A DNA stretch of 64,000 nt from Owenia fusiformis. Taxonomy: Eukaryota > Annelida > Polychaeta > Sabellida > Oweniidae. The notes beneath the pieces are model-generated. The model ran no database searches, was not told the origin of the DNA, and saw nothing but the letters and a program-made list of their open reading frames with translations. Location of the stretch: the NCBI GenBank assembly GCA_903813345.2, contig CAIIXF020000005.1:6477375-6541374 (forward strand). Reading direction: 5' to 3'. Of the stretch, positions 1-12,200 are shown one piece after another. A program made the position numbers and the translations under genes. How positions within the stretch are numbered: position 1 is the first letter of the stretch; every line of letters begins with the position of its first letter.

Positions 1-2134
1 TAATACGCTAACGGCGTAACATCTTATTTTGTAAAGGCTTCACTTGGGGTTGCGGTGATAAAACGATGTCTATCTCAATATATACTGGTTCAAATTTAAT
101 GAAATTAATTGTATGTTGTAAGGGGTATATTTAAAAGAACATGCTGAAACATTGGAAAGTTTTGAATGTTTATCCCTTAATTAGAAATATTTGAACTCAA
201 AAAATGAAACGTAATTTTGTGAATTTTTCACATGGCTTCACTTCATATTTCTTTCAATTTATACTTCTTACAGACTGAATTTTAATCGAAATGATATAGT
301 TTTTTGATAAAAATATAGAATATGATATGCCTTTCGGGAATCAAAAAAGAATATTTCACCTTTCAAGCGATTTAATGTTTAATTGATCAAAATATATATC
401 TTGTTGTTACGAAATTCTGCCTGTCGACACTTTTTTTGCATAAATATAAGCGTTAAGTTAGCATTGTTATATTATGACGTCATCACACAGAATCTGTTTG
501 TCTTTTCCAAAATGGTGAATTTAAATATTGTGAAAATTTGAGAAAGATCCGTTGGGAAATGAAAAAGTTATCTTCATTTTTCGTTTAAAATTAAAATCAC
601 TTTTCTTCAAAATGTTACAGTCGACACCCGGTTTTAGCATAGAAAGTCGCATAGTACGGCTTGCGTGATTCTCATTTAAAAAGTCCCAAATCAGTTATTT
701 GGAATTCTGATAGGCAAAATATTTCATGGACATACGTGTTCAACTGATGACGAGAAATTGTAGAAAAATATGATTTTGCTGTCGAGATATTGCGGTTTTA
801 AAAGTAAGTACGCATGTAAAAATGCAGTAAAATGCCGCGATGTACAGTATCTGACGTCGTATCATATATAATATTGTCCATGAAAGAGTCTGATATATAA
901 TATTGTCCATAAAAGATCGGTCTGATAATTACAAGTAACTCATGTTTATTTTATTCTTTACGAATTTATGATAAGTGTATAATGTTCAATCATATACAAA
1001 TCGCAGTCAGTGATTGTTTTCCACACTCACCCCTCCCCTTTCCTGACATGAACTATTTTGTAAAACCATTGACAGTGTGGAAAGGATTCTTTCACTTGAG
1101 TGTCAAGGGGGGGGGGGGGGCAGTTATAAAAATATACAAGGCGATGGTTCAAATTGGACAATTTTCAAAACTGCGCAACATGGTGAAAACTTCACGATTT
1201 TAAAGAATGCTTGCCCGGCGAGTGGTTTGCTCTGGATTGCGAGAGAACAAAAACTTTGAATTAGGATTTTTCCTAATACTATCATTAATCTAAACAACTT
1301 TTTAAACCGTCTCTGATTACATATCATGCCAATTAATATCATTATTGTGTTGACAGGATTAAATATGATATCTATGGAATTATAATGTCTAAATGATAAT
1401 AAGTTCATAATTTAGTCTTGGCTGACTAGTCTTGCATCATCAGAGTTGGATTGCAAATACCTCCCTAAATCAAATATTTAAACCACTAAAGTTTAAAAGG
1501 AAGACTATAGTGTCCCGTGAATTCATTATAATTATCTTAGACAATAGTGAAGCGGTACAATCATGGGAGTGTTAATTAATCGGAATGCAAGTTTGATTTA
1601 AAATAACTCCTTTGGATCAAATATTTAAATTCTACTAGAATGCGGGGAGTGGACACAAGTCTCCATTCAAGCACTAAATATCAAAAGAAAGATTTCAGTA
1701 CCCCTTAACTTCACTCCCGGACTTCACTATTCACCACCACCCCTCCCCCTTCCCCAATTATCCCTTATGACCCCAGAATGTTCGTTTCTGTGCCCCCCCT
1801 GTCCATGGTCAGTAAGTAATCTATGTGTATATTGGCTCCCTCCCAAAGGTGGGAAAACCAGATGCAGGCATAGACATTGACAAGGTGGGGGGATTTAAAT
1901 ATAAAAATAGTATTGTTTTTGGCTCCGACTTAAATATTTTGGCACTGTTTAACGAAGCCGGTTTAAGGAATGAGAGGCAGAAATAATTCCTAGAAATAAG
2001 ATGGCCTGTCTTTACTGTAATCAAGATGCTACCTAACCGCAGTTATTTTGGTTTTATAACGGGGATATTGCTCGAGCGTGAATAACAAATAAAAGGCATG
2101 TTCTTATTTCTGTATTCTGTCCTTTGATTGTGTA
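1..2134. other. Gene-free AT-rich DNA at left edge
   Basis: No coding exon is supported. At about 866-920 a segment containing TATAATATTGTCCAT occurs twice in tandem with a period near 32 bp. A G14 run lies at 1107-1120. The 60 bp after it (a 'CATGGTGAAAAC...CACGATTTTAAAGAAT'-type stretch) resembles 62120-62165, so this is probably a remnant of the same G-rich dispersed repeat. The short ORFs here have no recognisable motif. Confidence 0.5.
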
Positions 2135-2138
2135 TTAA

Positions 2139-2467
2139 CCCTTTCCCGACGTGAATATAAGAGGAAAATGTTGGCTCTGGTGACGGATAAGCCGGCGGAT
2201 AAGTAAGAGCAGTTTTTAGGGGAAAACTGCTAAATACCTACGCCCCGGGACCTATACCCTGAATTTTATCACTGAAATACAATTTTTAGTAAGGATTATC
2301 ACATTAGAACAACTTGTCAAAATTTGGTGTAAAAATACTGAATAGAACTTGAGATATTGTCATTTCATTGATGTATATAGATAAAAATAATGGTGCCAAA
2401 AGGAGCCTATCGTCCTGAAAGGTATTACATAATAGGGCTCCATATGGAGCCTATCGTCGTGAAAGGG
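2139..2467. mobile_element. piggyBac-like MITE (329 bp, TTAA target)
   Basis: The element is bounded by TTAA at 2135-2138 and again at 2468-2471. Its ends are inverted: CCCTTTCCCGACG on the left and CGTCGTGAAAGGG on the right (one mismatch). A TTAA duplication with CCC-start ends is the hallmark of the piggyBac superfamily. The interior contains two related copies of a GGAGCCTATCGTC motif and no ORF, so the element is non-autonomous. Superfamily assignment rests only on ends and TSD. Confidence 0.65.
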
Positions 2468-2471
2468 TTAA

Positions 2472-3447
2472 GTTGAGCTGCACGCCAAACGTTAAGATTG
2501 TTAAACGCTTAAAATAAAACTTTATTCCTCTCAATTTACATAAAAATGAAACAGATTAGATTCGAATCTCAGTCACCAGCCACTGGTCAAAGGAAGTACA
2601 AATATCTATATCAATCAAATGTCTGAGAATTTGATTACTGTCTGGGATCCAATGTTAATTTTTTTGAATCAAACTAAGAAAAGTATAAAGATGAATTTTA
2701 GAGGGAAAAGTCAAATAATATTGCATTGTAACCCTAAAAATAATTCATTAAAGTCGTACACATTTCATAACATTTATATAAATAAAACAAATAAAGCACA
2801 ACCCTAATGCCCTAATGAATTCATATCGGCGCTAAACGGCCCTTGCAATAAAAACGCATCGAAGCAGGGAATGCTTGGTAAATTCTTCAGAGACTGACTT
2901 TTGTTATTTCAAAATTGAAATATGCCTAATTCCTATGAAATAATCAAATAACCACGCGATCTTTTTCCCTGGGTTTTACTCTATTTTAGATTTACTAGAA
3001 AAATGTTTATGTGATGATTGCGTTTGCTTCTCACGAGTTCATTGAAAAGTTCAGTCGTAAAACTTTAGAGATCAAAAGACTTATTAGGCACCTGATTGCG
3101 AAAGTTTGATTGCATTTCGATCGCCGGGATTTTACAAACGTATTGTTTAAGTAGCGATCGTGTTCTTGGGATCTTGATAACTTCCTATTTTAAGTTTTGT
3201 GTTGAAAGCAATGAGTATGTCGGACTTTCTCAAGTCCACATAATGAAACAATATCTGTTAAGTTTATATTAGTCCAATCGGAATTTGCATAAACATACCA
3301 GTTTTATATTGCAAAAAGAACTGTAATTAATAGCCTACATAAAAGCATCATGATAAATAAAACATTAAAGCATATATAAAGCCTATTGTTATCAAAATCC
3401 ATAAATCCTCACCATATAAATATAGTTTTATTGATGACCAAAAACAG
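2472..3447. other. Gene-free AT-rich DNA
   Basis: I see nothing coding or repeated within the window here. Composition is AT-rich with ordinary short chance ORFs. Confidence 0.4.
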
Positions 3448-3648
3448 ATATCAAGGGCGTAGCTAGCTTCCACTCAGGGGGGGGGGGAGAGGGGTGCGAT
3501 CGCCAAAAATATTTCGGTTTTCAGTCAGGAGGGTATGATTGTGGCATTTTAAAGCTCCTTTCTTCTTCTTTCTCAGGGTTTTATTTTTATTGTTATGGGG
3601 GAGGTTGCGATCGCACCCCCCCCCCTTCCTGGCTACGCCTATGGATAT
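3448..3648. mobile_element. G-rich foldback MITE (about 200 bp)
   Basis: Left end ATATCAAGGGCGTAGC followed by a G-run and GGTGCGATCGC is mirrored on the right by GCGATCGCACC, a C-run and GCTACGCCTATGGATAT. The inverted arms are about 60 bp each and the core is T-rich. No TSD is certain. A related end (GGCCCGTAGCCAG) occurs at 62022. The ORFs over this region on both strands are products of the arms and are not genes. Confidence 0.55.
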
Positions 3649-4979
3649 TTTGGCAACTTTCACGTTAACCCCGCCCCCTAATAATTTTTGCGCCCCCTCT
3701 AAATATCAGACCCGTCAGGCGTTGAGGCATGGATCAGGATACCCTGACTCCCAAGCTGTGCGACTTCTGGCAACCGCTACACCTATATTCCCGAGGAAAA
3801 CGCTTTTAGAAACATTGTCAAATATGGTCGTGTGTGGGCAAACACGGAGGAGGAGGAGAGGGGTGCGTGCATTGCGTGCGACCCTTCATCAGTTGTGTAC
3901 CTTATTTTTGTATGAATTTATTCCGAATAGTTATGCTAGAGGGGTTCTGATATTTATTTCTGTTTTCAAATGAAATAATTTCACCCTTGCCCGACTGACT
4001 TGTAGATAATGCACGAATCAAATAGCATGGAGATCAGATAATCAGATTGATTCGTATTTTCGCAATCAGATGAATTAACTTATTGTTTTCTCTGATTAAA
4101 AGGTGGTTTGAAGCTACTTTTACAGGATTTGTAAATTCGCAATCAGACTGGCTTAATATTTAGTCAGTGCAAGAGGAGGGGACTAAAATGTAGAAAATTG
4201 TTTTGAATTCTACACTAACTGAATAATTTATCACAATTGTTGAATACGCAAACAGAAACAGGTTTAAAATTGAGAATAGAGGCAAAAAAGTCTATTCATA
4301 AAATGTAATTAAAACCCGGGAATTAAATGCAATTTTAGACTGTTAGATGATCTCTTCTGTAATCAAGGTGATGTTGGTACACTTCCGCCGTTAGAAAAAC
4401 AAAGACTAAGGCAAAGACTATATAGCAATTAATCCTTTTGTAATCATTAAATGTTAGATTCTTATTATTTTGTTGGACAATGTTCAGACTTCTGACCAAG
4501 ATTAAATCATTTATGTTTGTATTTAAAAAATAGTATTTCAATCAGACAGACGTACTAATGAGTTAGAAAAATACATTTGTCCATTTCCTCTCAAGAAGTT
4601 TTCAAAGGTAATCAAGTCGATTTGTTTGAGTGTTTAGCATTGTTTTTCATAACGACGCTTCCATGAACAGAATGACTTTGAAATGAGTTTTTATAATTTT
4701 AGCTTTTATACGGACATGCTTATTGTATATTTCTATATGAACGTTGTAGTTATGTGATGTAACATCGCCCCCCCCCAAATTACAGGTATACAAATTTTGG
4801 TCGGAATGCATTTACTTGCAATTAAAAGCAATTTTAGACTGTTAGATGATCTCTTATGTAATCTAGGTGATGTTGGTACACTTCCGCATTTAATTACTTT
4901 GTGCAATATGCTCAAGTTACCATGGTTACCTGATTCAATTTGGCTGCCATGAAAATGTACTAATAGCTACACAGGTAGC
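3649..4979. repeat. Intergenic DNA with a 72-bp direct repeat
   Basis: No gene is seen. A segment beginning AATTAAATGCAATTTTAGAC at 4321 recurs at 4820 (to about 4891) with a few substitutions, 499 bp apart in the same orientation. From about 4898 the sequence matches the P4 downstream flank (47590-47700), so the paralogous repeat unit of the gene array starts here. Confidence 0.55.
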
Positions 4980-4988
4980 TATTAGTAC

Positions 4989-5932
4989 GGGTTTGTGTAA
5001 AAAGCCGGGTGACCGGGTAACCGGGTACCCGGTCGACCGGGTAACCGGGTACCCGGTCGACCGGGTACCTAACGTTCCTAGCAGGGTTACCAACTTTCAA
5101 AGTTCCACATTTTCCCCGATATATAGTAGCGAATTGACTTGATAGACTTGGCCTACCGAGTGCACTGCTGTTCGATATTTTTACCCTATACGAGACAGAG
5201 CACTTTTTAAAATAATTGATCCAGCAAACAGTGACGTCCATGTCACGTTGCTCATAAGTTGCACATTTTCGTTCTTTACACATGGAGGCAACGTAAACAT
5301 GAGACATCTATTGATGGTATAAAAAGAACGTTGTTGGAACGTGTCCGTAAAGTTCGTTAGTGTGGAAAACATAACAAACAGGAACGTTTGACTTTTTACT
5401 ACATTGGTCCATATGTGACGTAACTCAAACGTTAACATTCAACGTCAAAACAGGCTTTTAATATCAAAATATTTGTTGGTGGAAAAAAACATGCCAAAAA
5501 CTTTGTGTTCTCACTAAGTCGGATCATTTCCGACGTATAGTTAACGTTAAAATTGAACGCTGTCGAAACGTGACGTCAATAAAAAACGTGACGTCAATAA
5601 TGACGTTCATGGGCCATATTGATCTGACGTTATTTAGATATTCAGCAAAACGTCGATGGATGGTTGTGGAAATGGCTTCAAAATATTTGTGAGTCAAGGA
5701 AACGTTACAAAGACGTCAATATGTTCTCACTAAATCGGTTCATTACCGACGTTATTTTAACGTCAAAACGTTCTTACGATGTGAAATAACCTGACGTGAC
5801 GTCGAAAATAACGCACATGTATCGTCCAGACCCAACGTTATAAATAAAAAATTCCTAACCCTGCTAGGAACGTTAAGTACCCGGTCACCCGGTTACCTGG
5901 TTACCCGGTCACCCGGTTTTTTACACAAACCC
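4989..5932. mobile_element. MULE-like element copy 1 (944 bp, 9-bp TSD)
   Basis: The ends GGGTTTGTGTAAAAA and TTTTTACACAAACCC are inverted and continue into short reiterations of ACCGGGTGACC/GGTACCCGGTCGACC. The flanks are a perfect 9-bp duplication TATTAGTAC at 4980-4988 and 5933-5941. The uninterrupted site is present at 47694-47710 in the paralogous flank of P4, which proves the insertion. A 9-bp TSD with long G-start TIRs fits the Mutator (MULE) superfamily. The interior is rich in ACGT, AACGTT and TGACGTCA (5571-5578, 5589-5596) and has no transposase. The reverse-complement copy is at 36689-38521. Confidence 0.75.
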
Positions 5933-5941
5933 TATTAGTAC

Positions 5942-6238
5942 AGGTAAATATGGTAAAGTACAGTAGAGTACAGTGCAGAATCAGGCATTAATACCTATAC
6001 CAAATGCCGGACTGTCGACAGTAAAACAATAATTGCAGATTGTTACAAAAGTGTAACAACTGTTACAGATGCTGAATCTCTTATGCTATATGTTAACCGT
6101 TGGAGGCTGTAACAATATGTCACCATTTCTTGGTGATGATATAAAACAGCCACTTAACAATGCATCATACTTATAGTGCTCATGATTTTATTATTCACTT
6201 TGAATAGAATACATTGTACATGTATATCATATATATGT
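5942..6238 (-). promoter_or_regulatory. P1 3' flank with AATAAA signal
   Basis: This paralogous 3' flank is shared by all array members (GGACTGTCGACAG, then AATTGCAGATTGTTACAAAAG, then TTGGAGGCTGTAACA on the plus strand). On the minus strand an AATAAA polyadenylation signal lies at 6187-6192, about 47 bases past the P1 stop. Equivalent signals occur in the other copies at 17671-17676, 18342-18347, 23227-23232, 47945-47950 and 52994-52999. Confidence 0.65.
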
Positions 6239-9200
6239 TTAAGATGTGCAGACCACACACGTCAACTCTGCCCCATCTTTGTAGTTTGGACAAGGTAACG
6301 ACCCACAAGATGCTTCCACAGCATAAAATAATGCACCATTCTTATTAGCCCCACTACCCGGCACTCCCTCTGGTGCTGCATCCATGCATTCAAACATCCT
6401 TCTACTACTGTGTTTTACATACCCTGATACAAGGTAGCCAGTGTATTCAAAATGCCATGCATGTGGACATGTCTTCCAAGCTGGGATCATGATGGAGGTT
6501 GAGCGAGGCACGGAACAAACAACACATGGTACATCTGTATCATGAAGTGAGTCTCTGTCTCCAGGGGTGGGTGCATTGTCACCATCAAAAGGGTTCGAAT
6601 GTCCATCGGGTGTTACAACCTGATATTCAGCGCCATACATTAAAGCGTTATATGTACTTTTTGCAGTGTACCTTCCCCACTGTGGGTTTGTAGGGAGGCA
6701 TTGATAGTTAGAACCACCTCCTGTCTCTACATGACTGGAACCTCCGGCTATACCTAACATGAAGTATAGAACACTGTTTGATATACGGTAAACAGAAACT
6801 AGCACAAACGCGTAGCCAGGATCCAAAACTTGGCGATCAATACATTGAGGTTAAAATGAACTAAGGATAAAATCATACTTCATGAGACATATATGTCAAA
6901 AAGGGTTTGTAATGACTTCCCAAAAATGCATGTAACATCAGCCAAACCGCCCAAAGGACAAACATTAAATGTCGATGATACACGCCTAACCATCGACAAG
7001 GTACATTGACAAAATATACTGTAGTACAATTTAAATGTGCGATGTCACTATTCAACCGATTTGAAGCAAAGACAATGATGCAGGTGTGATTTAGGTTTTA
7101 AAAATTAATCTTGGGAATGCTTGAAAGATTTCATGTTTAATTTCTTATGTATTCGTTTAGGAAGACATTTAACTTTCTAATAACGTTAAAAGATTTTCGA
7201 ACAGTGCGCGATTTCTTTCGTAGTCAATCTACCCACGCAAATTGATCGGTTGGAAAATGTTGGGTTTTTCACATTTCCTTTGATCATTTTTCCCCCTGTT
7301 GCCTAAGAGTGTCGATTATTTTTATGAGAATATGTTTCTCCATACTGCACAATTCAGGACGGGTGGAGATGAATAAATATTCAAGTATTTGTTGTAATTA
7401 AAAAAAAAACAGAAATTTGCGTTGTCAACTCGAATGTACGTTGTCCCTGTAATTGAACTGCATGAGATACACGTAATATTAAACAATGTAATGATTTCAT
7501 TTCAAAATTCATTAAGGTTTTATGAGTAACAAGTGATCTTTAACGAACATGTTCAAGATTCCTTTTTGCTTTTATCATTTTATGAAAGTATTGTTGTGTT
7601 GGTGGTTAATTTGTGCCCATTTGGTGTTAGCTTCCAGCCCAAACTCCCATCCAGTGTCTCTGAATAAAATATGTTGAAGACTAGCACTGCCACGGAGTCT
7701 GCTTCCAGCCTGTTTGATTATTTGGCGTCTGTACCTTACGTTTTGTTAGTTACATTGATAGATAGATCTACTGATCTATACTAGCTTATTGAATATGACT
7801 TTTTAAAATCCCGTTTATGATATATCTGGAAAGTTTCAATAGTTCAATCAAATTGAAGTAATTCTGTAATTGTTCTGTTTCGATTTTAAATGCATCTGAC
7901 CCTCCCTGTCTGTTAGTGTTATGAAAAATACGTTGTCTGCATTAGGATTAACTGTGAATTGAGTAAGTTCAATGGGACAACGTACATTCGAGTTGACAAC
8001 GTACACTTATGATTTTAATTGTGCTGTTTAAAGAAACATATTCTCATAAAAATCTTCGACACTCTTAGACGACAGGGGAGGAAATATCAAAGGAAATGTG
8101 TAAAAACACAACATTTTCCAACCGAACAATTATATGGGTAGATTGACTACGAAAAAAATCAAGCACTGTTCGAAAATCTTTATTAGATTAGATTTATTAT
8201 CGTTATTAGAAAGTTAAATGCCTTCCTAAACGAATACACAAATAATCAAACATGAAATAATTAATGCATTCCTCAGATTATTTTTTAAAACCTACATCAA
8301 ACCTACACCATTGTCTTTGCGTCAAATCGGTTAAATAGTGACATCGTACACACGGGTAGTATCCAAAGCCCCGCTATGATTTCAAAGTCGCGAGCAAGTT
8401 CTCGCTGAAATCGCGAGCATAGTCCTGTTTATTTGTATCACTTTGGAAAATGGACCAAAAGGATGAAAATACTTATAACTATTCTTTGATACTCAAGCAA
8501 TACTTTAAAAACAGATATATTTGACAAACAATGACATGAAAATTGATTCTTTTTCACTGGCATGGCAGAAAAGGGCGTCAACATGCACTTTTGTATAATT
8601 GACTGTTCATATATTACGTTTATCGTTAAAATAAAGGCAATGAATACGATTTGCACACTCTATAATACATATCGGATCAATATGATCTGTATTGATAAGT
8701 AACTGTACAATGTAAAATGAGGAGGCCCTGCTGAAAACATGAGGAGGTCCCGCTTCGATCACGAGGAAAGCTTCATTATTATTCCATGAAGATATTGAGT
8801 TTCTTTATATGAACGTAAAAGAACGTGCCAAAAACGAATTAATAACAATCACATACTATCATTCTATGACAACATCGCAAATATATCTTCTGCAACTTCA
8901 TGCAGTTTGATCAATCTGTCAGCGTCGTCATAAAATTCTTAAATGTGTAAAAATAGACTTTGTGCATTCGTACAGTTTAATGTAAATTCTTCATAATTCA
9001 ATGTTCCAAGGAGTATACTTCCGAGGACACATATATTTCATTGGCTTGTTTGTTTTTCCGACCGTTCATTCGTGCGCGCGTTCGCCCGACCGTTCGTTCG
9101 TTCGTGCATGCATTCGTCCGACCGTCCGTTCGTGCGTGCGTTCGTCCGACCTTCCGTTCGTTCGTGGGTGCGTTCGTCCGAAATTCGTTCAGTCATGCGT

Positions 9201-12200
9201 GCGTTCGCCTGACTGTGAGTGGCAGTGTCCATCCGACCGTCCATTCGTGCGTTTGTTCGTCCGACCGTCCGTTCGTTCGTCCTACCGGCCGTTCGTTCGT
9301 GCGTGCTTGCGTTCGTTCGACCGTTCGTTCGTACGTGCTTGTTTTCGTCCGACTGTCCATTCATTCATGGGTGCGTCCGTCTGAACGTCCGTTCATCCGT
9401 GCGTGCGTTCTTTCGACCGTCCGTTCATGCGTGCGTTCGTGTGGTCGATTTTGCGCGCATTTGTCTAGCCGTCGGTTTATGCGTTCGTCCGACCGTTCGT
9501 GCATGGGTGCGTTCGTCCGACCGTTCATTCGTGGATTAATTCGTGTGTGCGTTCGTTCGTGCGTGCGTCCGTTCGTTCGTGCGTGCGTCGGTGCGAGGGT
9601 TCGTTCGTTTTTTGTTCGTAAATACGTTTTGCGTTCGTTCGTTCGTTTATTCCTGATAAGGGATGAGTGAGTGAGTTAGTGAGTATGCAAGCTGGCAACA
9701 GGAGATTGAGACAAAAATAGTATTACTGAACATTTTTCTGACTTAATCGTTTAGCTTACGCGAACGCGTGAATCTTACTGAATATCGACTTGTACTCATA
9801 TATGATGGAATTTCACTTACTTTTCAAACAGTTGGGTTGATTAGATTTGATGCGTAAAATCAAAAACATTTATTTATACATCTTATTATGAAAATGAGGT
9901 TAAACTTTTAACATTTCATCGATCTAACACTCATCACATTTCTTAGATGACCTATTTTATTCCGGAAAATGGCAACGAAGATCATACTGCAGTTTTTCCA
10001 TTACGACCTATCATAATATGTACTATATCAATACAGTATTTGCTGTTTTTGAGAACTGTATCAACAAATTATGTATTCATGAAACTGGGTACAATAGTGG
10101 ATCAAGCTGGGTACGATAGTGGGAGATTTTCACGGTATAATCAGGATTCACTCCATTTTGAAGAGACACTTGCTCCTGTTTTCAGCGGGACCTCCTCATG
10201 TTTTCAGCGGGGCGTCCTCAAGTTTTCAGCGGGGTCTTTGCTGCATTGCTCCTGTTAGAAGCTGGGCCTTGAGGGATATGATAACATTGAAATATATTTA
10301 GTGTTCTGTAAAGCTTTAGGAAGTGAAACTCTGTGCATTTTTATTTAAGATCACTATCATTATTTCAACCACAGGACAACGTCGTTCTTCACCTAAAACG
10401 TATAGAAATATATAGATAAAGATTCAAGATGATACTTTCTCTCCTCAATTGTCAAATAATTAAAGAACCACAGAACGACCGCTCGTGATACTTTTTTCCA
10501 GCAGTTGCTTTTTTAGTCTCAATACCATGTAATCTTTGGGGAAAATTGAAAGAAAACGTTTTGTACATCATACAATTCAAGTAAACAAAAAACAACCCAT
10601 CACTTTTTTATTGCTCGCGATTTCAGCGGGAACTTGCTCGCGACTTTGAAATCTTAGCGGGGCTTTGGATACTACCGGTGGTACATCTAAAGTGTACTAG
10701 GGTATGTTTTGTCATTGGTCCTTGTCGATGGTTAGGCGTGTGATAAGGGATTTACCCGTTTTTCAATACTTTTCCAGATCCCTGATGGAAGATTAAGTGC
10801 CCAGTCCATGCTTTTCAACAAATCACACGGTCAGGTGTAGTTTGATTTAGGCACGTCAAAATCATTTTTGTTATTCATATTTTGTTTAAATAAAAGCTAT
10901 TTTGGGGTTGCTCAAATTAAACTGCAATTGGCTGTGACAAACAGGCCAACTACTATCAAAAGAAATTTCTGTAAAATTCAGGTGAGGTAGTTTTTAATTT
11001 ATGAGGCATTGTTGGTTAAATTGAACAGCTTTTGGTACATCTTGCTATTTTTACATCAGGAGTATGATTCATGTATTGTTTATTCATCTATATGTATGAC
11101 CTGAAAATTTCAATATAGACCAAAAAATGTAATGGTTATTACAATTAATTGCATACTCACCCCCTCTGAACCAATTTAGTCACAATATAGGATGGAGTCA
11201 AATATGATATAGTGATGTGACGTCAGTTTCATTATTGGTATTTTTGCAAGGAGGATTGGCTCCCAGAGTGCACCACCGATATTCTGTCCCATATATGGGT
11301 ATGTCGTAATACAAAATTCGAATTCAAACAGCCGCCATTTTGTTCACTTCAACATTTAAATCGTGAATTTTGGTCTTATTTCCAAACGAAAAATTCCAAA
11401 ACTCACAAGAAATGATCGAGATATTGGTTCGAATCTTTTGAACTGTTTATTTTGAATTTATAGTCGGTTTTAATTTCAGAAAATAACGACATTTCGACGT
11501 TTTCATTGTTGGAAAATATCGAGTTTCGATCCTGGGAGCCAATCCTCCTTGGTATTTTTGCAAACTATTTAGCTAGGAGGAAATCCGGTAAATAGAATGT
11601 CCAAAATTTTATTTTCAATTTTTCAGATTGAAAATAATCAAATCGGAAGAAACTTAGGTTTTATCATGTTAGAATCGTAACAAAGACCTCGATTCTATGA
11701 TTTATGGCAAATATATGACCTCGAATTTTATTCTGCCCATTGCCAAAGACCTCAATCGCTACGCGATTTCGGTCTTTTAACAATGAACAGAATCAAATTT
11801 TCGGTCATATATTGCGCCATAAATCATAGAATCTCGCTCTTTATTCCTTAATTACAGGTCAAACATACCCCAATATAGACCAATAAATGAATTGTTCTCG
11901 GTATTGTGACATCACATATCATGAGGGGAATCATTTTTATACGAAAAATGCCAGATTCGAAAGCTGGGGTGTTGATTTTATGACTTATATCCATTTGCAT
12001 GTTTCAGGAAGGAAAGTTTTGGGTCGGAATGATTGGCTTTCTTTCAGTACATAATGGATCGGACACATGGACCAAGAGAAAACTTTTATTTGAAATCAAA
12101 TGCAACGTGAATGAACCTAAATTGGTTTGTTTCCTGAGATCAAGCTAACCTGTATAGACAATAGCTGCTCCATCTGGACATGACGTTCTCCCCCATCTTA

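Larger units (their letters stand above)
6981..10740. mobile_element. CAC-ended foldback transposon, 5-bp TSD TGATA
   Basis: The ends CACGCCTAACCATCGACAAG and its exact inverse are flanked by TGATA at 6976-6980 and 10741-10745. The collinear P4 intron (around 48731-48742) lacks the insertion. The arms are long: the left arm runs to about 7480 and its inverse occupies about 7960-8350 plus 10686-10740. The right arm is interrupted by the nested element 8351-10680; without it this element is about 1.4 kb. No transposase is visible. CAC termini with a 5-bp TSD are the signature of Transib/ProtoRAG-type transposons, but the heptamer here (CACGCCT) is not the canonical one. A diverged third relative is at 14190-17178. 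Confidence 0.7.

Noticed and set aside
3463-3973. 144-codon ORF and its antisense ORF
   Set aside because: Covers the G-run foldback and flanking low-complexity sequence; no domain.
9001-9670. Overlapping ORFs rich in Arg, Val, Ser and Cys on both strands
   Set aside because: They arise from the CGTTCG/CCGACC minisatellite, which lacks stops in most frames; no start context or domain.
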